Below, in pieces: positions 43,115 to 51,173 of a stretch of 64,000 nucleotides of DNA. Within the stretch, counting starts at the first letter, position 1, and each line of letters opens with the position of its first letter. A model generated the notes under the pieces. The model ran no database searches. It saw only the letters and a program-made list of their open reading frames with translations, and was not told where the DNA came from. The translations under genes and the position numbers were made by a program. The DNA comes from Amycolatopsis sp. MtRt-6 (GTDB lineage Bacteria > Actinomycetota > Actinomycetes > Mycobacteriales > Pseudonocardiaceae), in NCBI RefSeq assembly GCF_017308975.1, contig NZ_JADWPD010000005.1:107254-171253 (forward strand), in the 5' to 3' direction.

Positions 43115-44449
43115 ATGACCAGCACTGAGAGCCTCGAGGCGCTGCGGGCCGAACTCGTCGAACTGCTCGGCGAGCGCGGCGTGAGCACCGACCTCAAGAC
43201 CCGCGAGCGCGCCTCGGTCGACGAGGCCACGATGAGCCCCATCCTCTCCGAGCAGCTCCCGCTCGGCCTCGCCGACCTCGTGGCCTATCCGGCGGACGCG
43301 GAGCAGATCGCGGCGGTCGTGGCCGCCGCGACCCGCCACCGCGTCCCCGTCACCGCCCGCGGCAAGGGGACGGGCAACTACGGGCAGGGCATCCCGCTGC
43401 ACGGCGGCCTGATCCTCGACACGACGCGCGCCCGCGCCGTCGTCGAAGTGGGCGACGGCGTCATCACGGCCGAAGCCGGCGCCTCCCTGGCGCTCCTGGA
43501 ACGCGCTGCCGACGCGAGCGGCCAGCAGCTCTGGATGTATCCGTCGACCGCGCAGTCCACTGTGGGCGGTTTCCTCTCCGGGGGTTCGGGCGGCACGGGA
43601 TCGATCGCGCACGGCACGAACTGGGAAGGCTTCGTCGTCGCGCTCGACGTCGCCCTGCCGGGTACCACGCCGGCTCTCACCCACGTCGAGGGCGACGAAG
43701 CGCAGACTTTCGTGCACACCTACGGCACCGCGGGGGTGATCGCCCGCGCGACGGTCCGGCTCGAACCGGCCCAGGACTGGCGGGCCGTCTACGCGAGCTT
43801 CCCCACCTTCGAGGAGGCACTCGGCGCGGTGCGGGCGCTCCGCGGGCTCGATCCGCTGCCCCGGCTGGTGAGCGCGGACCGGGCCGCCGTGGCGGAACGG
43901 CTCCCCGCGGACCCGGCGATCCCCGCCGGGCGCGCGAACCTGCGCGCGATCGTCGACGTGACGGCGCTCGATGCCGCGTCGTCGCTCATCTCCGCCGCCG
44001 GTGGCTCGGTCGAAGACGTCCGCGAAGGGGTCCAGCAGACGATCAAGGTTTCGATGCTCTCCTACAACCACCCCATCTGGTGGCTCAAGAAGAACAGCCC
44101 CGGCAAGGAGTACTTCCACGTCGAGGTCGGCGGCGAAGCACTGATCGACCGCATCCACGAGGTCGAGGCCGTGTACCCCGGCGGCATCCTGCACATCGAA
44201 GCCGCACATCGCTTCCCCATCGGGATGCTCGTCGCGGAGTACACGGGAGCGGCGGACGTCTACGCCGGATACGCGAAGCTCGTCGAACTCGGCGTGCGCG
44301 TCCACAGCCCGCACCAGTTCTACGTCGACCACGGAGTCGAAGAGCTCCTCGCGCTCAAGAAACGCACCGACCCGGACGGGCTGCTCAACCCCGGCCACCT
44401 CGGCGTGCCCGAGCTCGCCGTCACCCTGCCCGCGCAGGCCAAGATATGA
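43115..44449 (+). CDS. FAD-linked oxidase (PCMH-type, berberine-bridge/6-HDNO-like)
   Basis: 444 residues starting MTSTESLEALRAELVELLG, with CAGGAG before the ATG. The FAD-binding PCMH domain shows AVVAAATRHRVPVTARGKGTG, then GNYGQGIPLHGGLILD and QSTVGGFLSGGSGGTGSIAHGT. The C-terminal cap ends in VHSPHQFYVDHG and DPDGLLNPGHLG, the glycolate-oxidase/6-hydroxynicotine-oxidase pattern. No second histidine/cysteine for bicovalent FAD is obvious. It probably oxidises an alcohol or amine intermediate of the island's substrate. The stop overlaps the creatininase start (ATGA). Confidence 0.9.
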   Translation: MTSTESLEALRAELVELLGERGVSTDLKTRERASVDEATMSPILSEQLPLGLADLVAYPADAEQIAAVVAAATRHRVPVTARGKGTGNYGQGIPLHGGLILDTTRARAVVEVGDGVITAEAGASLALLERAADASGQQLWMYPSTAQSTVGGFLSGGSGGTGSIAHGTNWEGFVVALDVALPGTTPALTHVEGDEAQTFVHTYGTAGVIARATVRLEPAQDWRAVYASFPTFEEALGAVRALRGLDPLPRLVSADRAAVAERLPADPAIPAGRANLRAIVDVTALDAASSLISAAGGSVEDVREGVQQTIKVSMLSYNHPIWWLKKNSPGKEYFHVEVGGEALIDRIHEVEAVYPGGILHIEAAHRFPIGMLVAEYTGAADVYAGYAKLVELGVRVHSPHQFYVDHGVEELLALKKRTDPDGLLNPGHLGVPELAVTLPAQAKI

Positions 44450-45237
44450 GCCGCGCCATCGCCGAACTCGCGGGCCCGGCTCTCGCGGACCGGATCGGCA
44501 AGGACTCGATCGTGGTCCTCCCGACCGGGGCGATCGAGCACCACGGGCCGCACCTGCCGCTCAGCACCGACGCCCTGCTCGCCGAAGCGGTCGCCGGCGC
44601 CGCCGTCGAGCGCGCCGCCGCCGCGGGCGTCGACGTCTGGCAGCTCCCGACGCTCACCTACACGAAATCGGACGAGCACAGCTGGGCACCCGGCACGGTC
44701 TGGCTCGACACCGAGACCCTGTTCCGCACGGTCGTCGAAATCGGGCGGGCGGTGGAGCTCATGGGGGCCCGGACACTCGTGTTCGTCAACGGGCACGGCG
44801 GCAACGTCGCGCTCCTGCAGGTGGCGCTGCGGGAAATCCGGAAACGCTTCGGGCTCAAGACGTTCCTCATGCCTTCGCTCGCCCGCACGGACCCGCCTGC
44901 CGGCGAAGGGCTCGACGAGCGGGGGCTCGGCATCCACGGCGGCGCCGCGGAGACCTCCCTCGTCCTGCACCTCCGCCCCGACCTCGTGGACCTCTCGCGC
45001 GCCGAGCGCTGGGTGCCCGAGCACCTGGCGGAGTTCGAGCACATCGGCTTCAACGGGCGCCCGGTCAGCTTCGGCTGGCTGTCGAACGACTTCGGCACCC
45101 CCGGCGTCGTCGGAGACCCCACCCAGGCGACCCCCGCCTACGGCGAGGTGCTCTGGGAAGCGTCGGTGCGCCAGGCGGTCGAATCCCTCCTCGAGATCGC
45201 CCGCTTCGAGCACAAGCCCGCGGCAACCACCGGCTGA
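44446..45237 (+). CDS. Creatininase-family cyclic amidohydrolase
   Basis: 263 residues. The metal centre is conserved: GAIEHHGPHLPLSTD supplies E31, H33 and D42, VNGHGGN the next histidine, and HGGAAETS the final glutamate. The family includes creatinine amidohydrolase, MftE of mycofactocin and the FAPy deformylase ArfB; here the context favours opening or deformylation of a cyclic amide. It is the last gene of the plus-strand island, translationally coupled to the oxidase (ATGA), and followed by a hairpin. Confidence 0.9.
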   Translation: MSRAIAELAGPALADRIGKDSIVVLPTGAIEHHGPHLPLSTDALLAEAVAGAAVERAAAAGVDVWQLPTLTYTKSDEHSWAPGTVWLDTETLFRTVVEIGRAVELMGARTLVFVNGHGGNVALLQVALREIRKRFGLKTFLMPSLARTDPPAGEGLDERGLGIHGGAAETSLVLHLRPDLVDLSRAERWVPEHLAEFEHIGFNGRPVSFGWLSNDFGTPGVVGDPTQATPAYGEVLWEASVRQAVESLLEIARFEHKPAATTG

Positions 45238-45252
45238 CCGCGTCCGGTCAGC
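45233..45252. terminator. Hairpin at the convergent end of the catabolic operon
   Basis: GCTGACCG and CGGTCAGC (8 bp) around a CGTC loop, overlapping the creatininase stop and the stop of the small gene at 45248-45514. It may terminate both. Confidence 0.55.
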
Positions 45253-45514
45253 GGTCGAGCCACGGAGCGAGCAGCTTCTCCAGGTCGGCGTCCGACAGCG
45301 CCCGCGGCCCGCCGTGGAACTCGTGCCAGCGCGAAGCGTCGCGTGCCGCGTTGTACTCGACCTCGTACGCGCGCATCAGCACGTACATGAACGTCACCGA
45401 GCTGAACCGCTCACCCAGCAACGTCCGGGCTTCGCGGGCGACCTGCGTGGCACCACAGACGTCCGACAGCTTCAACGATTCCGCAGCCGGGTCCAGCAGG
45501 CTGGGCGCATACAT
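45248..45514 (-). CDS. Small conserved protein of unknown function, second copy
   Basis: 88 residues starting [18 protein letters not shown]. It is a paralogue of the 90-residue protein at 49044-49316; the two differ at about eight residues plus a two-residue indel and share the ends exactly ([18 protein letters not shown]...LLAPWLDR). Both follow the same rlmN 3' sequence with the same spacer, so the gene was copied as part of a ~450-bp segment. The sequence is helical, without signal peptide. It is likely still translated, since the frame is preserved. Confidence 0.75.
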   Translation of the reverse strand: MYAPSLLDPAAESLKLSDVCGATQVAREARTLLGERFSSVTFMYVLMRAYEVEYNAARDASRWHEFHGGPRALSDADLEKLLAPWLDR

Positions 45515-45545
45515 CACGACGATTTCTCCATAACCGAAACGAAAC

Positions 45546-45693
45546 TCAGCCTTCGGCAGCAAGCTGCCCACAGGCGGCGGCGATCTCCTGGCCGCGCGTG
45601 TCACGCACCGTGCACGCTACTCCGCCCGCGTTCACCAGCCGCACGAACTCCCGCTCCACCGGCTTCGGCGACGCGTCCAACTTCGACCCCGGC
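45546..45693 (-). pseudogene. rlmN: Copy B: 3' fragment of rlmN
   Basis: The minus strand encodes the last ~48 residues of Rlm[21 protein letters not shown] onwards to [12 protein letters not shown] and stop, differing from the intact protein (49351-50457) at only two positions. The methyl-carrying cysteine is included, but the radical-SAM core is absent, so the fragment cannot be active. With the small gene after it, this forms repeat copy B (45249-45694). Homology stops sharply at 45694, where unrelated regulator debris starts. Confidence 0.85.
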
Positions 45694-45698
45694 GCCTG

Positions 45699-45996
45699 AC
45701 GGCCTCGCGCTACCCGGCCGACCGCGCGCTGCGGCGCTTGATCGCCGACCTGACCTCCGGCAGCCCGCGCTTCGCCGAACTCTGGGACGCCGAGGCACCG
45801 CCGCCCCTGACCGACCCGTCCCGGCGCAAGACCATCGACGACCCGGCGGTCGGGCCCGATCACCCTGGACTGCGACACGCTGCTCGTCGCCCTGGACGAC
45901 CTGCGCATCACCGTTTACACCACCGAGCCCGGCACCGAAGACGCCGACCGCCTGACCCTCGCCATCGTCCGACGACCAGCCGACGCGGCAGCGTGA
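45699..45996 (+). pseudogene. C-terminal remnant of an XRE/MmyB-type regulator, frameshifted
   Basis: On the plus strand: [40 protein letters not shown], then after a one-base shift at about 45852-45857 (an extra G in GTCGGGCCCG), [20 protein letters not shown] and YTTEPGTEDADRL, with a stop at 45996. This is the MmyB-like ligand-binding half found at the C-terminus of actinobacterial XRE regulators. The DNA-binding half is missing and the rest is frameshifted, so it is dead. It abuts repeat copy B. Confidence 0.75.
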
Positions 45997-46116
45997 GCAG
46001 AGCACCAACAACAGCCCGATCCGGTTGCGCGGCTGCACCCGGCGGCTGACCACCCCGCGATCACGTAGACCGCGCTCACCGCGAGGAACGCGAACGGCAG
46101 CAGCACGGTGCCCAAG
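45997..46116 (-). pseudogene. Membrane-segment remnant, probably from a sensor kinase
   Basis: On the minus strand one frame reads LLPFAFLAVSAVYVIAG and, after a one- or two-base shift, another reads VVSRRVQPRNRIGLLLVLC. Joined, they look like a transmembrane hairpin of an actinobacterial histidine-kinase N-terminus, where R-N-x-I-G-x-L-L usually links two helices. No kinase domain remains. The identification rests on this short stretch only. Confidence 0.45.
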
Positions 46117-46141
46117 GAGCCGGTGCGCGGGCCTCGGCGGC

Positions 46142-47440
46142 TCAGGTGTGACGCAGGCCCCCGACCACGACGCGCGCTAGCACGTCCGGGCGCAGGATCG
46201 ACGTCGGCGGTTGCAGGAGCCCGATGGTGCGGATGAACGCGGCGGCGGCCACGGGGTCGTGCGCGGCGACGCGTTGCAGCCGGGCCACGTATCGGTTCAG
46301 CGTCTTGGTGGACAGCGAGCGGTGGCCGGGGATCTCCGGCAGCGCCAGGTCTCCGAGCGCGTTGAGTTGCCACACCGGGTCGATGATCTTGGCCGCGGCG
46401 CGGAAGAACCGCGTGGACAGGTTCGCGTCGCCGATCTCCAGGCACCGCCGCAGGGCCTCGGACTCCAACGCCGCGACGGTCATGCCTTGGCCGTAGATCG
46501 GATTGAAGCTGCACATCGCGTCACCGAATACGAGCAGACCCGGCGGGAACTGCCGCAGGTGCTCGTAGCGGCGGCGCAGGCTCGCCGGGAACCGGTGCGT
46601 GCGGATCTCGCTCACCGGTTCGGAGGCGGCCACGGCGTCCTGCACGTCCGGTGGCGCGGACCGCTTGAGGAACGCCAGGAAGCCCGCTTCGTCGGTCGGC
46701 GGGTGGTCACCCGCCATGCCCACCTGGGTGACCATCCAGTCGCCGCCCTCCTGCGCGGCGAACGCGAACCCGGTCGGCCGACCGGGCACCGGGCCGACCA
46801 GCACCAGCTTGTCCTGGAACGGTGTCTCCGGCCGCACGAGCCTGCTGGCGTACATCATGTTGACGTCGATCCGGTCCTCGGCGGGCGTCGGCAGGCCGAC
46901 CGACGCGAGCCACGACCGGGCCCGACCGGACCGGCCCATCGCGTCGATGACGAGGTCGGCGGCCAACACCTCCTCCGCGCCGTCGCGGTCGACCCGGACG
47001 CCGGTCACTCGGTCGCCCTCGAACACCGGCCCGACCACGTCGCAGTCGGGCACGATCCGCACGCCGGGATAGGTCGCCACCCGCGCCCGAACCGCGCCCT
47101 CCAGCATCGGCCGGGTCGCCTGGATGTCCGCCGCGCCGGTGTCCGAGCGCACCATCGGGTGACCCGCCAGCACGAACCGCGCGTCCACATTGAACCCCAC
47201 CGGCACCGCGCCCGCCGCGACCAGCTCGGCCGAAAAGCCGGGGAACATCTCGTCGAGCGCATCCTTGCCGCGCAGCAGGATGGTGTGGAAATGCCTGGCC
47301 TGCGGCACCCCCCGCCGGTGCACGACGTCGGCCGCCAGGGAATCCCGATCGACCACCGTGATCCGGTCGTAGGAGCCGACCAACGCCCGCGCCGCCAGTA
47401 GTCCACCCATGCTCGCGCCCAGCACCACCGCATGCGTCAT
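46142..47440 (-). CDS. FAD-dependent monooxygenase/oxidoreductase
   Basis: 432 residues. The FAD dinucleotide fold is AVVLGASMGGLLAARALV at the N-terminus, an arginine helix RGVPQARHFHTIL follows, and the second FAD motif is LLVFGDAMCSFNPIYGQGMT. The family (squalene-epoxidase/halogenase/geranylgeranyl-reductase-like) hydroxylates or reduces hydrophobic substrates. The usual halogenase WxWxIP motif is absent. No partner gene is evident; the flanks are gene debris. A 14-bp hairpin lies 46 bases upstream of the start. Confidence 0.9.
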   Translation of the reverse strand: MTHAVVLGASMGGLLAARALVGSYDRITVVDRDSLAADVVHRRGVPQARHFHTILLRGKDALDEMFPGFSAELVAAGAVPVGFNVDARFVLAGHPMVRSDTGAADIQATRPMLEGAVRARVATYPGVRIVPDCDVVGPVFEGDRVTGVRVDRDGAEEVLAADLVIDAMGRSGRARSWLASVGLPTPAEDRIDVNMMYASRLVRPETPFQDKLVLVGPVPGRPTGFAFAAQEGGDWMVTQVGMAGDHPPTDEAGFLAFLKRSAPPDVQDAVAASEPVSEIRTHRFPASLRRRYEHLRQFPPGLLVFGDAMCSFNPIYGQGMTVAALESEALRRCLEIGDANLSTRFFRAAAKIIDPVWQLNALGDLALPEIPGHRSLSTKTLNRYVARLQRVAAHDPVAAAAFIRTIGLLQPPTSILRPDVLARVVVGGLRHT

Positions 47441-47485
47441 GGGGCGACTGTGACAGTTTCCGCAGCGGTGCGCTTATTCACCTGT

Positions 47486-47520
47486 GCTGATCTGCTCGGT
47501 CAAACGCCGAGCAGATCAGC
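47486..47520. other. Perfect 14-bp hairpin upstream of the FAD oxidoreductase
   Basis: Arms GCTGATCTGCTCGG (47486-47499) and CCGAGCAGATCAGC (47507-47520) around a 7-base loop. It could be a terminator for the degenerate region to its right or an operator for the oxidoreductase gene to its left. Confidence 0.6.
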
Positions 47521-47965
47521 CAACCGGCCCAACTGGTGGTCGAACCAGGAAGCCACGCGCCAGCAGGTCGTCGCCGATCTCCGGCTTGAGGTTGTCCCGC
47601 AACACGGCGACGTCCGCGCCCAACAGCCCCCGGCACCGACGGCGGCCGTTCGCATTGCACTCCACCAGCAACCACAGCGGCCAGGGGCGGTGCCAAAACG
47701 CGCCGTCCGCCCGGACGCGGCGCCGCTGATCCCGATCCGATACATGCCTCCGCCAGTCACGATGCTCACCAGCGCGCGCCCGGCCTCGTGCACGAGAGTG
47801 CCAGCACGTGGCCCCATTGAGCAGCTTTCCGGCAGCCAGTGAACAAGACGACCCCGTCACCACGAGGGAGATCGATCTCCTGGAGGAGGCTGCAGCCGCG
47901 TTGCCGACGGCACCATCGACGGGGATGAACGAGCGCTCTGATCAGCCATCGGTGGGGCCGCCTCT
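47521..47965. other. Apparently degenerate region without a supportable gene
   Basis: Between the hairpin and the cold-shock gene no frame shows consistent homology. On the minus strand, fragments in two frames look protein-like (RPWPLWLLVECNANGRRR, LRDNLKPEIGDDLLARGFLV, FDHQLGRLADLLGV), as would be left by a frameshifted gene. I cannot name the family. Confidence 0.4.
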
Positions 47966-48907
47966 TCAGAGGCGTTCGATGCGGTCGGCCTGCGGGCCCC
48001 GGTCGCTCTGACGCACCGCGTACCGGACCCGGTCACCCTTCTGCAGCGGCTCCGACCCCATGATCACGGACGCGTGGGCGAAGAGATCGTCGCCGCCTGC
48101 GTCCGGGGTGATGAAGCCGAAGCCCCGGTCGGCGTCGTAGCGCGCGACGACGCCCTCGCCGCCTCGTACGGGCACGTCCCGCGCCGCCGGCCCTGCGGCC
48201 GCGGCAGGCGCCGACCGCGCCGTCTGGGGCTCGGCGCCCCGGACCAGGTGCACGTCGCGGGCCTGCGGGCCCTTGTCTCCACTGGCCACGTCGTAGGCGA
48301 CGCGGTCGCCCTCCGCGAGCCACGTCAGCCCCTCGGCCAGGGCCCGGGCGTGAACGAAGACGTCCCCGGCGCCGGAGTCGGGGTTGATGAAGCCGAAGCC
48401 CTTGTCCTCGTTGTACCAGGCCACCGTGCCGTCGGCACCGTCCGCGATACCGGCCGCAGCGGGTGAGCCGGCCCCTGCTCCCAGCGGGATCACGTGCCCG
48501 GCCTGCGGGCCGCGCTCGCCTTCGACGATCAGGAAGGCCACCCGCTGCCCCTCGGTGACCACGCCGCCGGTCACGATGGCGGAGCTGTGCACGAAGATGT
48601 CGGCGCCGCCGCCGTCCGGTGAGGCGAAGCCGTACCCCTTGGCCGGCTCGTACCAGTTGATGGTGCCGAGCAGGCCCACGGCGCTGCCGGTGGCCGCATC
48701 GGCGGTGACGCGAACGCGCAGCGCCTGGGGCCCGCGGTCGTTCTCGCCGACCTCGAACACGACGGCCTGACCCTCGCGGAGCACTTTCGCGCCGCCGTCC
48801 CCGACGATCTCGGAGGCGTGCACGAACACGTCCGGCGAGCCGTCCTCGGGCGCGAGGAAGCCGAAACCACGTTCGGCGTCGAACCAACGGACGGTCCCTT
48901 GCGGCAT
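47966..48907 (-). CDS. Protein with four tandem cold-shock domains
   Basis: 313 residues made almost entirely of four S1-like cold-shock domains: ~1-68, 78-142, 158-223 and 250-313. Each has the RNP1 motif ([32 protein letters not shown]), the RNP2 motif (VFVHAS, IFVHSS, VFVHAR, LFAHAS) and a closing RGPQA/KGPQA. Usual bacterial Csp proteins contain one domain (~67 residues). The linkers are Ala/Gly/Pro-rich. Cold-shock domains bind single-stranded RNA/DNA and act as chaperones; four in series should bind long strands. The start is taken as ATG 48907, because the first domain begins there ([10 protein letters not shown]). Confidence 0.9.
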   Translation of the reverse strand: MPQGTVRWFDAERGFGFLAPEDGSPDVFVHASEIVGDGGAKVLREGQAVVFEVGENDRGPQALRVRVTADAATGSAVGLLGTINWYEPAKGYGFASPDGGGADIFVHSSAIVTGGVVTEGQRVAFLIVEGERGPQAGHVIPLGAGAGSPAAAGIADGADGTVAWYNEDKGFGFINPDSGAGDVFVHARALAEGLTWLAEGDRVAYDVASGDKGPQARDVHLVRGAEPQTARSAPAAAAGPAARDVPVRGGEGVVARYDADRGFGFITPDAGGDDLFAHASVIMGSEPLQKGDRVRYAVRQSDRGPQADRIERL

Positions 48908-49043
48908 CAAAGGCTCCAGGTCGAGAGGGCGGGCACTGGCCCCCAGTCTCTCCGACGGACCTCCGGTCCGTCGGGCCGGGTCCACCGGCGGGTGGTGCGG
49001 GTTCGAGCCGACGAGGTCGCGGGCGCCCACCTCAGGCGGCCGA

Positions 49044-49316
49044 TCAGCGATCAAGCCACGGAGCGAGCAGCTCCTCCAGATCAGCGTCCGACAGCGCCCG
49101 CGGCCCTCCATGGAACTCGTGCCACCGCGACGCGTCCCGTGCGGCGGTGTACTCCACCTCGAACGCCCGCATCAACACGTACATGAACGTCACCGAGCTG
49201 AACCGCTCACCCAACAGGGTCCGCGCTTCACGCGCCACCTCGGTCGCGCCGCGGCCGACCACGTCCGCGAGCCGAAGCTCCTCCGCAGCCGGATCCAACA
49301 GGCTGGGCGCATACAT
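49044..49316 (-). CDS. Small conserved protein downstream of rlmN, first copy
   Basis: 90 residues starting [18 protein letters not shown]. It is helical ([36 protein letters not shown]) and ends in LAPWLDR. No signal peptide, cysteine motif or known domain is seen. It lies 34 bases after rlmN on the same strand and is probably co-transcribed with it. A near-identical copy with the same flanks is at 45248-45514. It may be the native gene next to rlmN in this lineage. Confidence 0.75.
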   Translation of the reverse strand: MYAPSLLDPAAEELRLADVVGRGATEVAREARTLLGERFSSVTFMYVLMRAFEVEYTAARDASRWHEFHGGPRALSDADLEELLAPWLDR

Positions 49317-49499
49317 CACGACAAACACTCCATCATCGAAACGAACAGAATCAGCCTTCAGCGGCCAGCTGACCACAGGCAGCCGCGATGTCCTGACCAC
49401 GGGTGTCCCGGACGGTGCAAGCGACTCCGCCCGCGTTCACCAGGCGCACGAACTCGCGCTCGACCGGCTTCGGCGAGGCATCCCACTTGCTGCCCGGCG
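49044..49499 (-). repeat. Copy A: rlmN 3' end plus small gene (intact source copy)
   Basis: This ~455-base segment (small gene, spacer and last ~50 codons of rlmN) matches 45249-45694 (copy B) over its whole length and 34219-34336 (copy C) in part, all in the same orientation. Beyond 49499 the intact rlmN continues, whereas copies B and C change to unrelated sequence. The three copies therefore bracket two inserted blocks (34.4-45.2 and 45.7-49.0 kb). Confidence 0.85.
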
Positions 49500-50457
49500 T
49501 CGGGTTCAGCGGGATGACGTTGACGTGGACCAGCTGGCCCAGGTGCTGGCGCAAACGCTTCGCGAGCAACTCGGCCCGCCACGGCTGGTCGTTGATGTCC
49601 CGGATGAGGGCGTATTCGATCGAGACCCGCCGTCCGGAGGTATCGGCGTAGTACCGGGCCGCGGAGAGGACCTCGTCGATCGACCAGCGATTGTTCACCG
49701 GCACCAGCGTGTCCCGCAGCTCGTCATCCGGCGTGTGCAGCGACACCGCGAGACGCACCTGCATCTTCTCGTCGGCAAGCTTCCGGATCGCCGGCGCCAG
49801 ACCCACGGTTGACACCGTCACCGACCGCTGCCCGATGCCGAGGCCACCCGGCGCGGGGTCCGTGATTCGGCGAACGGCCTTCACGACTCGGACAAAGTTC
49901 GCTAGAGGTTCGCCCATGCCCATGAAGACGATGTTCGACAGCCGGCCGGGCCCGCCCGGCATCGTGCCGTCGCGCATGACCGCCGCCGCCGAGCGGACCT
50001 GGTCCACGATCTCCGCCGTCGACAGGTTGCGGTCGAGGCCGCCCTGGCCGGTCGCGCAGAACGGGCACGCCATGCCGCAGCCCGCCTGGCTCGAGATGCA
50101 CAGCGTCGCGCGGTCCGGGTAGCGCATCAGGACGCTCTCCAGCAGCGTGCCGTCGTGCGCGCGCCACAGCGTCTTGCGGGTCGCGCCGTCGTCGGCCGCC
50201 AGGGCGCGGACCTCGGTCAGCAGCGTCGGCATCAACGACTCGACCAGGCGCTCGCGCGACGCCGCCGGGATGTCCGTCATCTCCGCCGGGTCGACTGTCA
50301 GGCGGGAGAAGTAGTGGTTCGACAGCTGCTTCGCGCGGAACGGCTTCTCCCCCAGCTCGGCGACGGCGGCCGCGCGCTCGGACACCGAAAGGTCGGCGAG
50401 GTGGCGCGGCGGCAGGCCGCGCTTGGGCGCGTCGAAGACAAGCGGGAGGGCAGTCAT
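49351..50457 (-). CDS. rlmN: Dual-specificity 23S rRNA (A2503)/tRNA (A37) methyltransferase RlmN
   Basis: 368 residues. The radical-SAM cluster motif CGMACPFC supplies C127, C131 and C134. GGGMGEP-type sequence appears as [11 protein letters not shown]. The methyl-carrying cysteine is C347 in [12 protein letters not shown]. RlmN makes 2-methyladenosine at A2503 of 23S rRNA and A37 of some tRNAs. ATG 50457 is the homology start. In many actinobacteria rlmN follows cdsA directly; here a ~10 kb block of other genes intervenes. Its 3' end is duplicated twice in the window. Confidence 0.97.
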   Translation of the reverse strand: MTALPLVFDAPKRGLPPRHLADLSVSERAAAVAELGEKPFRAKQLSNHYFSRLTVDPAEMTDIPAASRERLVESLMPTLLTEVRALAADDGATRKTLWRAHDGTLLESVLMRYPDRATLCISSQAGCGMACPFCATGQGGLDRNLSTAEIVDQVRSAAAVMRDGTMPGGPGRLSNIVFMGMGEPLANFVRVVKAVRRITDPAPGGLGIGQRSVTVSTVGLAPAIRKLADEKMQVRLAVSLHTPDDELRDTLVPVNNRWSIDEVLSAARYYADTSGRRVSIEYALIRDINDQPWRAELLAKRLRQHLGQLVHVNVIPLNPTPGSKWDASPKPVEREFVRLVNAGGVACTVRDTRGQDIAAACGQLAAEG

Positions 50458-50609
50458 AACCGGTCCAGTGTCCCACGTGCCTGCCCGGGCCGCCCTCGGC
50501 GCCCCCACGACGTGTACCCCAGGTCACGGGCGGCCCCCGGCCGGCGGGGCCGCCTCACCCACCGGGATGATCCACCGTGAACGCGGCGTCCGACGAAAGA
50601 GGTGAGCGC

Positions 50610-51173
50610 GTGTCCTTCCGGCACCTTGTCCTGGTGGTCGCGGTCACCCTGGGCCTCGCCGCCTGCGGCGCTCCGGCCGAGAACGCGCCGAGCGTGCCGC
50701 AGGCGAACGTCGGGTCGCTGCACCTGCCGCTCCCGCCGGGCGCGACCTACACCGCGCACAGCCCGGACGGCCTACTGGACGGCTGCATCGCCGAAGGCAC
50801 CGTCGTCTGCGAAGCGCGCGTCCTCGACCTGCGGACGGCGGACCCCGCCGCGCCGATCAACCCGCCGAGCGCGAAACGGCCCTTCGGCTGGTACACCGGC
50901 ACGGACACGCCGACCTGCATCACGCCCGCGTCGCCGCCCGGGAAGGCCGCGGAGGCCACCGGCAGCAAGCTCCTCGACTCCGGGTTCGCGCCGATCGGGC
51001 CGAAGAAGGCCGAGTACGCCCGCTGGCAGGTCACCTGCGAGAACTCGGCGCAGAACAACCAGGTCCGGATGTGGTGGCTGCCGACGAGCCGGGTCCTGAT
51101 CGTCCAGTACGGCTCCTTCCCGGGCTGGGACGCCAAGATGGACACCCTGCTCGCCGGCGCGACCTTCAGCTGA
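50610..51173 (+). CDS. Putative lipoprotein
   Basis: 187 residues from GTG 50610, chosen because AGAGGTGA lies five bases upstream; an in-frame GTG at 50577 is less likely. The signal peptide FRHLVLVVAVTLGLAACG ends in the lipobox LAAC. The mature protein has four cysteines (CIAEGTVVCEA, PTCIT, WQVTCE), probably two disulfides. It ends VLIVQYGSFPGWDAKMDTLL. No family is recognised; a location on the outer face of the membrane is inferred. The 3' end overlaps the converging AceE-like gene by eight bases. Confidence 0.8.
   Translation: MSFRHLVLVVAVTLGLAACGAPAENAPSVPQANVGSLHLPLPPGATYTAHSPDGLLDGCIAEGTVVCEARVLDLRTADPAAPINPPSAKRPFGWYTGTDTPTCITPASPPGKAAEATGSKLLDSGFAPIGPKKAEYARWQVTCENSAQNNQVRMWWLPTSRVLIVQYGSFPGWDAKMDTLLAGATFS

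Noticed and set aside
34219..49499. Classical integrative element with integrase
   Set aside because: The direct repeats suggest insertion, but no integrase, excisionase, relaxase or tRNA is present in the blocks, so only an insertion scar is claimed.
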